This document shows positions 17,307-24,983 of a stretch of 32,532 bases of DNA, piece by piece. The notes below the pieces were generated by a model. The model was not told where the DNA came from. It worked only from the letters and a program-made list of their open reading frames with translations, and ran no database searches. The DNA lies in assembly GCA_964495385.1 (NCBI GenBank), contig CAZBVO010000017.1, forward strand, positions 1-32,532, in the 5' to 3' direction. Source of the DNA: CAG-1138 sp964495385. Its GTDB lineage: Bacteria; Bacillota; Clostridia; Christensenellales; CAG-917. Every line of letters begins with the position of its first letter. The stretch's first letter is position 1. Made by a program: the position numbers and the translations under genes.

Positions 17307-18227
17307 ATGTCAGCCGCAAAAGTTATTTTTAAAGCCGTCGATTACATGTTCGCCGCATCGCAAAACCCTGCAAGGCGCACCAAGCGCTACATGCAAGGCG
17401 TCGAAAAAACCGTGGATATCGTCTACGACGATCGCTTCCCGAAAGCCTGTCTGTTGGACACCTACGTCGTGCCTAAAGACGAAGGCACTTATCCCGTAAT
17501 TTTTGAAATTCACGGGGGCGGTTTTGTGGCCGGCGACAAAAAATACCGCAGGTGCCTTTCTGCCTGGTACGCGCAAGAACTGGGGGCGTTCGTGGTGAAC
17601 GTCAACTACGGCCTCAGCCCCGAATTTAAATTTCAGGACATAATTCCGCAACTGGTTTCCGCCGTCAACTGGGTGGCCGACCACGCCGAGGATTTGAGGC
17701 TCGACCTTTCGCGTTTCGTCGTTACCGGCGACAGCGCAGGCGGCTACTACTCTGCTTACCTTGCCGTTTTGCAATCGAACTTGGAACTTCAGCAAAAACT
17801 GGGCGTTCAAATGAAAGCAAAATTCACGGGTGCAGTGCTCGATTGCGGCATCTACGACATCGTTACTGCGCTGTCGCAAAAGGTGCTTTTCAACCTCACC
17901 GACAGCATCTGCTTTGACTTTTCGGGCTTCCACACCGACGAACTGGACAAATATTCTTATTTGCCGCTCGTGTCGCCGTCCGATTTCATCACGGCCGATT
18001 TCCCGACCTGCTTTTTGACCTATGCTCAAAAGGACTTCTTCTGCGGAGGTCAGGGCGAATATATGTGCAAACAACTTAAGGAGCTCGGGGTGTATCACGA
18101 GTTCTATGCAAGCACAAAGTTCACCGACAACCACACCTTCCCTCTCACTTGGACGTCCAAGGCCGCAAAGGAAAACAATGCTCGGGCCATCGACTTCTTA
18201 AAACGCTTCGTCAAAGGCGAAATTTGA
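17307..18227 (+). CDS. Alpha/beta hydrolase, HSL-like esterase/lipase
   Basis: 306 residues with no signal peptide, so cytoplasmic. The oxyanion motif HGGG (69-72) and nucleophile elbow GDSAGG with S143 are typical of the hormone-sensitive-lipase branch; D243 (in YAQKDFF) and H276 (in DNHTF) complete the likely triad. Enzymes of this family hydrolyse short acyl or acetyl esters; the natural substrate is unknown. The start at 17307 has AGAGG at 7 bases. The gene is 33 bases after the nuclease gene with no terminator between, so the two are probably co-transcribed. A terminator-like hairpin follows 6 bases after its stop. Confidence 0.9.
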   Translation: MSAAKVIFKAVDYMFAASQNPARRTKRYMQGVEKTVDIVYDDRFPKACLLDTYVVPKDEGTYPVIFEIHGGGFVAGDKKYRRCLSAWYAQELGAFVVNVNYGLSPEFKFQDIIPQLVSAVNWVADHAEDLRLDLSRFVVTGDSAGGYYSAYLAVLQSNLELQQKLGVQMKAKFTGAVLDCGIYDIVTALSQKVLFNLTDSICFDFSGFHTDELDKYSYLPLVSPSDFITADFPTCFLTYAQKDFFCGGQGEYMCKQLKELGVYHEFYASTKFTDNHTFPLTWTSKAAKENNARAIDFLKRFVKGEI

Positions 18228-18233
18228 CGTTTC

Positions 18234-18255
18234 GGCCGCCACTCGGCGGCCTTTT
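18234..18255 (+). terminator. Terminator or attenuator hairpin between hydrolase and aroE-aroK
   Basis: GGCCGCC (18234-18240), loop ACTC, GGCGGCC (18245-18251), then TTTT (18252-18255). A strong 7-base GC stem with a short U tract. It ends 4 bases before the ATG of aroE-aroK, so it both closes the hydrolase transcript and sits where the ribosome site of the next gene would be. Confidence 0.75.
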
Positions 18256-18259
18256 AGGT

Positions 18260-19567
18260 ATGAAAAAATTTGCTCTCGTCGGAAACAACATATCTTACAC
18301 CGTATCGCCGTTTATCCATCAACGGCTGTTTGACGTTTCGGGGAGCAACCACCTATATTCGGTGATTGACGTGGCCGAGCAAAATCTGCCCGAAGCACTT
18401 TCGGGGCTTGACGGTTTCAACGTAACAAAGCCTTACAAACAGGTCGTAACCCGTCTTATTCGCCGCCTCGACAGCGATGCCGACGTACTTGGCAGTGTCA
18501 ACACCGTCAGCGGCGATTCGGTCGGCTACAACACCGACGTTCCCGCCCTCGAAAAAACCCTTTCGGGGATGGGAAAATCACTGTCCGAAAAGCTTCTGCT
18601 GTTGGGCTTCGGAGGCCTCGGCAAAGCGGTTGCCGTGCGTGCAATTATGTGCGGCGGCGATGTAACCGTTGCAGTTCGCAAGCAAAGCATCGAAAAAACC
18701 GTTTTGGCAGTAAACGAACTTAAAACTCGTTTTTTGAGTGCAAAAATTGCCGTTTGCGACATTCAAAACATTTCGGGACACTTTGACCTCTTAATCAACA
18801 CCACCCCTGTCGGCACCCTCGGAAACCACCTTTCCTGCCCGATTTCGGACAACGTCATAAAACGTACGGATGCCGTTTTCGACTGCGTTTACAATCCCTT
18901 AAAAACCTCGCTGGTCAGGCGGGCCGAAAAGCTTGACGTTCCTGCCTCGGGTGGGCTTGAAATGCTTGTCAGGCAGGCCGCCGAAGCACAAAACGTTTGG
19001 CTGGGAAGCACTTTTTCGGAAACAGACGTTGCAAAAATCGTAAACGAAACGGCCGACAAGTTAAAAGAGTTTAAAAGCAACGTCGTATTGACCGGATTTA
19101 TGGCCGCAGGCAAAACTTCCCTCGCCCGAAAGCTCGGCCAAATTACGGCGTTTGACGTTTTGGATATCGACGGCGAAATCGAAAAATGCGGCAAAAGCAT
19201 CTCGGACCTCTTTTTAGAGGGCGGCGAAACCGCTTTCAGAAAGCTTGAAAAGCAGGTCGTTTGCCGTGCCGCCTCAAGTTACTCGACAATTATCGCCACC
19301 GGTGGCGGCACCGTCTTGGACGACGACAACGTCAATCTTCTGAAAAAAACGGGAACAATTGTTTTTATCGACCTTCCGTTCGACGCCGTTTACGAGAGGC
19401 TGTCGACTGCTCCTTCCGGTCGTCCGCTTGCCGACGGCAAGACACGCGACGAACTCAAAGCGCTTTTCGACACACGCCGAAAGGTATATCTTTCGACTGC
19501 GGACGTCGTTGTGGACGGAAATTTGCCTTTAAACGAGTTGGCAGATGCGGTCATTTCTCGTTTCTGA
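18260..19567 (+). CDS. aroE-aroK: Bifunctional shikimate dehydrogenase / shikimate kinase fusion
   Basis: 435 residues carrying two consecutive steps of the shikimate pathway. Residues 1 to about 268 are shikimate dehydrogenase: VSPFIH (15-20) for shikimate, NVTKPYK with catalytic K57, NTD with D93, NADP loop GFGGLG (116-121), INTTPVG (179-185) and GGLEMLVRQA (231-240). Residues about 272-435 are shikimate kinase: P-loop GFMAAGKTS (279-287), DID (302-304), R327, GGG (348-350) and lid RPL (388-390). Both sets of key residues are intact, though the usual first Ser of the SxS shikimate motif is Thr (T14). The start is chosen from the MKKFALVG opening; its ribosome site is poor (AGG only 1 base away). 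It begins the aromatic gene series; the hairpin just before it may limit its expression. Confidence 0.95.
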   Translation: MKKFALVGNNISYTVSPFIHQRLFDVSGSNHLYSVIDVAEQNLPEALSGLDGFNVTKPYKQVVTRLIRRLDSDADVLGSVNTVSGDSVGYNTDVPALEKTLSGMGKSLSEKLLLLGFGGLGKAVAVRAIMCGGDVTVAVRKQSIEKTVLAVNELKTRFLSAKIAVCDIQNISGHFDLLINTTPVGTLGNHLSCPISDNVIKRTDAVFDCVYNPLKTSLVRRAEKLDVPASGGLEMLVRQAAEAQNVWLGSTFSETDVAKIVNETADKLKEFKSNVVLTGFMAAGKTSLARKLGQITAFDVLDIDGEIEKCGKSISDLFLEGGETAFRKLEKQVVCRAASSYSTIIATGGGTVLDDDNVNLLKKTGTIVFIDLPFDAVYERLSTAPSGRPLADGKTRDELKALFDTRRKVYLSTADVVVDGNLPLNELADAVISRF

Positions 19568-19579
19568 GCCGCGGCTCGC

Positions 19580-19608
19580 TTGACAAACCCCCTTTTATAG
19601 GCTAATAT
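19580..19608 (+). promoter_or_regulatory. Promoter in front of aroQ
   Basis: A perfect TTGACA (19580-19585), a 17-base spacer and TAATAT (19603-19608). Transcription would start near 19615, inside or just past the loop of the hairpin described for 19586-19638. A short palindrome GAGCCGCGGCTC (19566-19577) touches the -35 box and the aroE-aroK stop, and could be an operator. Confidence 0.65.
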
Positions 19609-19638
19609 TTAAGTGATTAGCTTTAAAAGGGGTTTTTT
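19586..19638 (+). terminator. Terminator-like hairpin that buries the aroQ ribosome site
   Basis: Left arm 19586-19605 (AACCCCCTTTTATAGGCTAA) pairs nearly fully with right arm 19617-19635 (TTAGCTTTAAAAGGGGTTT), and the right arm runs into T6 (19633-19638). The aroQ ribosome site AAAGGGG is in the right arm. Read-through RNA from aroE-aroK could therefore terminate or hide the site; RNA started from the nested promoter lacks the left arm. Confidence 0.65.
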
Positions 19639-19639
19639 A

Positions 19640-20098
19640 ATGAAAAACTTTCTGGTCGTAAACGGCCCAAATCTCAACTTTTTAGGGACTCGAAAACCCG
19701 AACTTTACGGCACCGAAACTCTCGAACAAATCATGTCCGAGCTGTCGGAATACGCCAAGCAAAAGGGGGTAACCCTCAATTTTGCCGGCTCCAACCACGA
19801 AGGTGCCATCATCGACGAAATTCACAAGGCCTTCTACACAAAAGCCGACGGAATCATATTAAATGCCGGCGCATACAGCCATTACAGCATCGCCATTCGC
19901 GACGCCATCGAAGCCGTTTCCGTTCCGACGGTCGAAGTTCACCTGACCGACATTGCCAAAAGAGAGGAATTCAGGCAAAAATCCGTCCTCTCCGACGTCT
20001 GCGTGTTGACGATTTGCGGACACGGCAAGGCAGGCTATTTCGAGGCCGTCGACTACCTTTTGAGCCTTACGGAGGATAAAAATGATAATAACGCTTAA
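19640..20098 (+). CDS. aroQ: 3-dehydroquinate dehydratase, type II
   Basis: 152 residues, normal for the dodecameric type II enzyme that converts 3-dehydroquinate to 3-dehydroshikimate. GPNLNFLGTR (9-18) with R18, catalytic Y23, SNHEGA (51-56), LNAGAYSHYS (74-83) with N75, and EVHLTD with H101 are all present. The start is the ATG 7 bases after AAAGGGG; an upstream in-frame start at 19613 lies within the hairpin loop. Its 3' end overlaps the DAHP synthase gene by 17 bases. Confidence 0.96.
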   Translation: MKNFLVVNGPNLNFLGTRKPELYGTETLEQIMSELSEYAKQKGVTLNFAGSNHEGAIIDEIHKAFYTKADGIILNAGAYSHYSIAIRDAIEAVSVPTVEVHLTDIAKREEFRQKSVLSDVCVLTICGHGKAGYFEAVDYLLSLTEDKNDNNA

Positions 20099-21083
20099 GC
20101 CGAACGCTACCGAACAGGACGTTTCGTGCCTTACCGAATACATTTCGAAACAGGGGCTGAAAGCCGAAATTTTGAACGGCGAACGTAAAACGGTGGTTGC
20201 CGTTGTCGGCGATGCTTCCCTTCTTAATGCCGACGCTGTCGGCTCTTTTAGGTGCGTCGGCGAAGTCAGGCGCATCACCGAGCCGTACCGTCTTTCGTCT
20301 CGAAACAACCACCCTAAAGATACAATCGTCAAAATTGCAAACACTGAAATAGGCGGCCAAAGCTTCACCTTTATCGCCGGCCCTTGCGCCGTTGAAAGTG
20401 AAGAACAAATTTTTTCGGCCGCCGTTGCCGCAAAAAAAGCAGGCGCAACAGTGCTTAGAGGGGGCGCATTCAAGCCTCGCACTTCGCCGTATTCCTTCCA
20501 AGGAACGGCAAAAGAAGGCCTTTCGCTTTTGGTGCAAGCCGCTCGACAGGTCGGCCTTCCGTGCGTTTCGGAAATCACCGACGCCGCCAACCTCGATCTT
20601 TACGACGACGTCGACGTTATTCAGGTCGGCGCACGCAACATGCAAAATTTCGAGCTTCTAAAAGCACTTTCACACTGCCAAAAACCCGTGCTTTTAAAAC
20701 GTGGTTTCGGCAATACAGTGAGCGAATTTTTGCTTTCCGCCGAGTACCTTTTGAACGGCGGCAATCAAAACGTTGTTTTATGCACAAGGGGTATACGTTC
20801 CTTTGACGATACCATGCGTTTTACGCCCGACATCGGTGCCGTGGTGGCCCTCAAACAGCTGACTCACCTGCCGGTGATTTTCGATCCGTCTCACTCGTCG
20901 GGCAACTCGTCGTACGTTTTGCCGCTATCTTACGCCGCTGCGGCCGCAGGCGCAAACGGAATTGCAGTTGAGGTTTGCGACAATCCGCATCTTGCTTTAA
21001 GCGACGCATCGCAAGCAATCACTTCCGACCAATTCACCGTTTTACATGGCAATATCGAAAAGATAAAATCAGTTTTAGGTTAA
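20082..21083 (+). CDS. aroF: 3-deoxy-7-phosphoheptulonate (DAHP) synthase, type Ibeta with N-terminal regulatory domain
   Basis: 333 residues. It joins phosphoenolpyruvate and erythrose 4-phosphate, the entry step of the shikimate pathway. Residues 1 to about 66 form a ferredoxin-like domain as in the Thermotoga enzyme, where it mediates feedback inhibition by Tyr/Phe. The barrel carries GPCAVES with metal ligand C102, RGGAFKPRTSPYSFQG (126-141), VGARNMQNF (182-190), LLKRG (204-208), DPSHSSG (268-274, H271) and E297. The start has GGAGG at 6 bases and overlaps the end of aroQ, which indicates coupling. The regulatory role of the N-domain is inferred from the family. Confidence 0.96.
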   Translation: MIITLKPNATEQDVSCLTEYISKQGLKAEILNGERKTVVAVVGDASLLNADAVGSFRCVGEVRRITEPYRLSSRNNHPKDTIVKIANTEIGGQSFTFIAGPCAVESEEQIFSAAVAAKKAGATVLRGGAFKPRTSPYSFQGTAKEGLSLLVQAARQVGLPCVSEITDAANLDLYDDVDVIQVGARNMQNFELLKALSHCQKPVLLKRGFGNTVSEFLLSAEYLLNGGNQNVVLCTRGIRSFDDTMRFTPDIGAVVALKQLTHLPVIFDPSHSSGNSSYVLPLSYAAAAAGANGIAVEVCDNPHLALSDASQAITSDQFTVLHGNIEKIKSVLG

Positions 21084-21087
21084 GATT

Positions 21088-22125
21088 ATGCAAACCGTTA
21101 CCGTAAAAACCAACAAGCCGTACGCCGTCAAAATAGGCCGAGGCGCACTTAAGTTCCTTTCGTGTTACTTGGAGGAACAGGGTTTTTGCGGCAAAATTAT
21201 GGTGGTTTCGGACAAAAAAGTAAGCGAACTGCATTATAAAAAACTGTCCGATTGCCTCTCGGGCGAAAACGTCCTTCTGCACACGGTTCCCGAAAAGGAA
21301 GCGGCAAAGACGGTTGAAGAGTATCTTTCGCTTGTAAAAAACCTCGAAAAACACAAATTTGGCCGTGGCGACATCGTAATTTCGTTTGGCGGAGGCAGTG
21401 TCGGCGACCTTGCGGCTTTTGCCGCCGCAACCTATTTTAGGGGCATCCGCCTCATTCACGTCCCGACAACGCTTCTTGCCATGTGCGACAGCAGTATCGG
21501 CGGAAAATGCGGCGTGGATTTTATGTCCAAAAACGACCTCGGATGTTTCTATCAGCCCGAGCTTGTTGTTGCGGATTTGGAATTTTTGGACACACTTCCC
21601 GAAAGTCAATTCAAATGCGGTATGGCCGAAATTTTAAAATGCGCCGTCATATCCCCTATAGAACCTTCGCTGTTCGACGATGAAAAAGCCAATCTCGAGC
21701 ATCTTGTTTCGCTTGCCGTCGCTTTTAAGGCGCGCATTGTCGAATCGGACGAACACGACCGCTCTGCCCGTCACGTTTTGAATTTCGGGCACACCTTTGC
21801 GCACGCCGTCGAACTGGCCTCCGCTTTTAAAGTGCCGCACGGGCAAGCTGTGGCAATAGGCATGAGCCTTATCACTTCTCTGGCACGTCAAAACGGCCTG
21901 GTTGGCCCCGACATGCCGAACGTCGTTGACGGTCTTATTCAAAAAATCGGCTTGGAAACCGAATCGCCGTACCCTGTGGACGAACTTTTGCCGTACGTTG
22001 CGTGCGACAAAAAAGTTTCGGGCGAAAGTATAAAAATCGTAATTGCACCAAAGCTTCACGAATGCAAAATAATTTCTGTTACGCTCGAAAGCTTCTTAGG
22101 AGGCGGAAAATGGATTCTCGCCTGA
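21088..22125 (+). CDS. aroB: 3-dehydroquinate synthase
   Basis: 345 residues. An NAD- and metal-dependent enzyme that turns DAHP into 3-dehydroquinate. GGGSVGD (101-107) binds NAD; HVPTTLLAMCDSSIGGK (124-140) is the family signature; the likely metal ligands are E181 (in GMAEILK), H235 (in NFGHTFAH) and H251 (in PHGQAVAIGM). The loop reads GGKCGV where GGKTGV is usual, a small change. The start lies 4 bases after the DAHP synthase stop; the 3' end overlaps aroA by 16 bases. Confidence 0.96.
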   Translation: MQTVTVKTNKPYAVKIGRGALKFLSCYLEEQGFCGKIMVVSDKKVSELHYKKLSDCLSGENVLLHTVPEKEAAKTVEEYLSLVKNLEKHKFGRGDIVISFGGGSVGDLAAFAAATYFRGIRLIHVPTTLLAMCDSSIGGKCGVDFMSKNDLGCFYQPELVVADLEFLDTLPESQFKCGMAEILKCAVISPIEPSLFDDEKANLEHLVSLAVAFKARIVESDEHDRSARHVLNFGHTFAHAVELASAFKVPHGQAVAIGMSLITSLARQNGLVGPDMPNVVDGLIQKIGLETESPYPVDELLPYVACDKKVSGESIKIVIAPKLHECKIISVTLESFLGGGKWILA

Positions 22126-23333
22126 CCTATACGGGAGGTTCCGTAAAGGCTCCGCCCTCAAAATCCGAACTGCACCGCATGTTGTTTGTTGCCGCACAAA
22201 TTGACGGCACAAGCAAAATCGAAGGGTTTTACCGCTCTAATGACGTTGAAGAGACAATTTCGGTTTTGAAAACTCTCGGCGCAAAAATCGACTGCGCCGA
22301 CAACGTTGCAACCGTCACGGGGCCGATAACGAAAGATATCGAATTTGTCCGCCTTAAAGTTTTGGAGAGTGGCGCAACCTTGCGTTTTACCGTCCCTTTG
22401 CTCGGAATGTCGGGAATAAGCGGCGAAATTGACGTAGGCGAAAGACTTTATGTCAGATTTAACGACGATGATGTCAAATTTTACGACAACATCGGACAAA
22501 TAATTGAAAAAAAAGACGGCAAAATTTACGTTTCGGGGAAAACAGAAAAAAGCGATTTTGAAATTGTCGCAAAAAACTCGTCGCAAAACCTCTCGGGGCT
22601 TTTGCTTGCGCTGACCTCGTCAAGCCGCGAGGCCGCGATTAAGGTAAACTCGGCCGTCAGCTTAGGCTACGTCAAACTTACCCAAAGCATTCTCGGGCGG
22701 TTCGGACTTGAAATAGGCGAAGCAAACGGCAATATACATATTTGCGGCACCGCCAAACCTACCTCGTTGACAGTGGGCGGCGACTGGTCGGCCGCCTCTA
22801 CGCTGTTTGCGCTCGGCACGGCATCGGGCAATCTTGAAATTTCGGGGCTTGACGCCGACAGCTTGCAACCCGACAGACGAATCCTTAAAATATGCAACTC
22901 GGCAGGTGCAGAAATAAGCTATAAAAACGGCATCTACCGTGTATCGTCGGCCGACGAAATTAAACCTATAAACGTCAATCTCTCAGACTCGCCCGACCTT
23001 TTTTGTGCGGCGGCAATTATTGCGGCACTCGCAAAAGGCAAAAGCAGTCTTCACGGCACCGGCCGCCTTAAAAACAAAGAAAGCGACCGCCTTGCGGCCA
23101 TATGCAAAAATTTGGACAATGCCGCTGTCAAATACGAAATAACCGACGATTGCCTCAACGTATACGGCGGAAACCCGAAGCCGTTTGAAGTTCAAAGCTT
23201 TTCCGATCATCGAATTTACATGGCGTTTACCGTGCTAAACCTTATCGTCGGAGGCAAAATAACAAGTGACGGCTCGGCCGCAAAAAGTTATCCGAACTTT
23301 TTTTCGGACATTACAAAACTATGTCAACATTAA
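22110..23333 (+). CDS. aroA: 3-phosphoshikimate 1-carboxyvinyltransferase (EPSP synthase)
   Basis: 407 residues, slightly shorter than the usual 425-450. It transfers the enolpyruvyl group of PEP to shikimate 3-phosphate. GGSVKAPPSKSELHR (9-23) carries the substrate lysine K13. The PEP loop reads ESGATLRF (86-93), the clostridial form of the NAGTAMRP loop of E. coli, with the glycine kept. GDWSAAST (224-231), the likely catalytic D296 (in DSPDLF), KESDR (323-327) and DHRIYMAF (366-373) follow. The start is the ATG 6 bases after AGGAGG (22098-22103), inside the end of aroB; longer in-frame starts upstream only translate aroB sequence. Confidence 0.95.
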   Translation: MDSRLTYTGGSVKAPPSKSELHRMLFVAAQIDGTSKIEGFYRSNDVEETISVLKTLGAKIDCADNVATVTGPITKDIEFVRLKVLESGATLRFTVPLLGMSGISGEIDVGERLYVRFNDDDVKFYDNIGQIIEKKDGKIYVSGKTEKSDFEIVAKNSSQNLSGLLLALTSSSREAAIKVNSAVSLGYVKLTQSILGRFGLEIGEANGNIHICGTAKPTSLTVGGDWSAASTLFALGTASGNLEISGLDADSLQPDRRILKICNSAGAEISYKNGIYRVSSADEIKPINVNLSDSPDLFCAAAIIAALAKGKSSLHGTGRLKNKESDRLAAICKNLDNAAVKYEITDDCLNVYGGNPKPFEVQSFSDHRIYMAFTVLNLIVGGKITSDGSAAKSYPNFFSDITKLCQH

Positions 23334-24394
23334 ACCTCGGAAAAATCAAATTCACCCTTGAAGGAACGTCGCACGGCGAGAAAATGTGCGGCAGGGTTTT
23401 GGGTGTTCCGAAAGGCCTGCCGATTGATTTCGATTACATACAAAAACAGCTCCAAAGGCGAAAAGGCGGCAAAATCGGTTCGACAACGCGTGTCGAAGAA
23501 GATAAACCCGTTTTTACCTCGGGCATCGAAAACGGAATTGCAACCGGCGACGAAATTGCCTTTTACATCGAAAACAAAAACACTGCGCCTTCCGACTACA
23601 AAGCTTTTGACGGATTGCTTAGGCCGTCGCACGCCGATTATCCTGCGTTGGTAAAATACGGAAGCATTGAAAGCGGCGGAGGAAGATTTTCGGGCAGACT
23701 TACCGCATGTTTGACGGTTGCCGGCGCACTTTTTAAAAAGCTTTTGGACAGTCACGGCATAACGGTCGGTGCGCACGTATCGTCAATAGGAGACGTCAGC
23801 GACCAAAGCTTTGACCGCATACTTGTCGACAAGGCAACCCTTGACCGCCTAAAAGACGACGATTTCCCTGTTTTGCACGGCCAAATCCGACAAAAATACC
23901 TTGAAACGATTGAAAAATGCCAACTCGAGGGCGACAGCGTCGGCGGCACCGTCGAGTGCGCAATAACGGGACTTCCGGCAGGATTGGGCGAGGACTGGTT
24001 TTCCTGCACGGAAAGCAAATTGGCAACGGTGCTGTTTGCCGTCCCTGCGGTAAAAGGAGTTGAATTCGGCAGAGGGTTTGACATTGCAAAAACGTACGGA
24101 AGCTTGGCCAACGATCCATATGAGGTAAAAAACGGCAAAATAACCGCCTCTAAAAACGACAACGGCGGAATTTTGGGTGGCCTTACAACGGGTATGCCGT
24201 TGGTTTTTAAAATTGCCGTTAAACCGACACCGAGCATTGCAAAAGAACAAAACACGGTAGATTACCGCTCGATTTCGAACGCTAAACTTTCGATTGGCGG
24301 AAGACACGACGTTTGTATTGCACGCCGTGCCGCACCGATAGCGGAGGCCGCGGCGGAACTTGTGGCGGCAGAACTTCTTTTGGAGGACAAATAA
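23321..24394 (+). CDS. aroC: Chorismate synthase
   Basis: 357 residues, FMN-dependent (reduced flavin), making chorismate from EPSP. Visible family blocks are EGTSHGEKMCGRVLGVPKGL near the N-terminus, GSTTRVEEDKPVFTSGIENG (51-70), RPSHADY (101-107), GGGRFSGRLTA (118-128), GDSVGGTVEC (205-214) and SIGGRHDVCIARRAAPIAEA close to the C-terminus. The opening TSHG replaces the more usual GESHG. It overlaps aroA by 13 bases, and its TAA shares one base with the ATG of the chorismate mutase gene. The ribosome site inside aroA is weak, so translation is probably coupled. Confidence 0.96.
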   Translation: MSTLNLGKIKFTLEGTSHGEKMCGRVLGVPKGLPIDFDYIQKQLQRRKGGKIGSTTRVEEDKPVFTSGIENGIATGDEIAFYIENKNTAPSDYKAFDGLLRPSHADYPALVKYGSIESGGGRFSGRLTACLTVAGALFKKLLDSHGITVGAHVSSIGDVSDQSFDRILVDKATLDRLKDDDFPVLHGQIRQKYLETIEKCQLEGDSVGGTVECAITGLPAGLGEDWFSCTESKLATVLFAVPAVKGVEFGRGFDIAKTYGSLANDPYEVKNGKITASKNDNGGILGGLTTGMPLVFKIAVKPTPSIAKEQNTVDYRSISNAKLSIGGRHDVCIARRAAPIAEAAAELVAAELLLEDK

Positions 24395-24705
24395 TGGACG
24401 AGAACAAAACCTACACCGACGAACAAATCAAAGAAATGAACGACGACCTCAAAAAACTGCGCGCGGCCATCGATAAGGCCGACGATATACTGTGCCAAAG
24501 TTTCATATACAGGATGCAACTGGTTACGGGCATAGCAAAATACAAAAAACTGCACAACTTGCCAGTTACGGACGGTGAACGCGAATATCAGATATTGGAC
24601 AGGCTTGTCGAAAAATTCGGCGAACACAACCGAGCCTACATCGAAGACCTTTACGAAACGGTTTTTGCCGCCAGCAGGCGCATGCAGGAAAATCTTGTAA
24701 AATAA
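24394..24705 (+). CDS. Chorismate mutase, AroQ class (stand-alone)
   Basis: 103 residues, all helical, converting chorismate to prephenate for Phe/Tyr synthesis. Alignment by eye with the mutase domain of E. coli PheA places the catalytic set without gaps: R23, R40, K51, D60, R63, E64. No prephenate dehydratase or dehydrogenase domain is attached and none is found in the window. The start is fixed by GGAGG (24382-24386) at 7 bases and by the TAATG overlap with aroC; an in-frame start 27 codons upstream lies inside aroC and adds a non-homologous stretch. Confidence 0.93.
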   Translation: MDENKTYTDEQIKEMNDDLKKLRAAIDKADDILCQSFIYRMQLVTGIAKYKKLHNLPVTDGEREYQILDRLVEKFGEHNRAYIEDLYETVFAASRRMQENLVK

Positions 24706-24781
24706 GCTTTGCGCCTACCGCCCTCGGCATATCTTGTTGATTTTTGCAAACAATAAGGTCAACAACAAAAGGAGGACAGTT

Positions 24782-24928
24782 ATGAGCAAAACAGTTTATA
24801 AAACAGGTCAAAAACCCGGCAGCGGTTGCTACACTTGCACCAACTGCCACACGCAAGTTTGCTTGGACGGCTCGGACAAAATGCCGCCGTGCCCGAAATG
24901 CACCAACACTGAATTTACCAAAAAGTAA
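24782..24928 (+). CDS. Small zinc-ribbon protein (48 residues)
   Basis: 48 residues with two CxxC pairs, CTNC (19-22) and CPKC (37-40), plus an extra Cys at 16 and 27 and a His at 23, a zinc-ribbon pattern. It resembles the short 'zinc ribbon-containing' proteins found in Clostridia, whose role is unknown. The start at 24782 is fixed by AAGGAGG (24769-24775) at 6 bases. It lies 76 bases after the chorismate mutase gene with no terminator visible between, so it may be the last gene of the aromatic operon. A strong terminator follows its stop. Confidence 0.82.
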   Translation: MSKTVYKTGQKPGSGCYTCTNCHTQVCLDGSDKMPPCPKCTNTEFTKK

Positions 24929-24933
24929 ACAAC

Positions 24934-24961
24934 AAAAAACGGTTCCGAGGAACCGTTTTTT
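24934..24961. terminator. Bidirectional intrinsic terminator
   Basis: CGGTTC (24940-24945), loop CGAG, GAACCG (24950-24955), flanked by A6 on the left and T6 on the right. It works on both strands and separates the convergent aromatic operon and ABC exporter operon. Confidence 0.92.
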
Positions 24962-24983
24962 CGTTTAATTTTTTCGTTTAATT

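Noticed and set aside
18149..18259. Upstream in-frame start for aroE-aroK inside the hydrolase gene
   Set aside because: It would translate across the terminator hairpin and adds unrelated residues before the canonical shikimate dehydrogenase start.
24313..24393. N-terminal extension of chorismate mutase within aroC
   Set aside because: The extra residues have no homology to the family, and the ATG at 24394 has a proper ribosome site and fits the known length.
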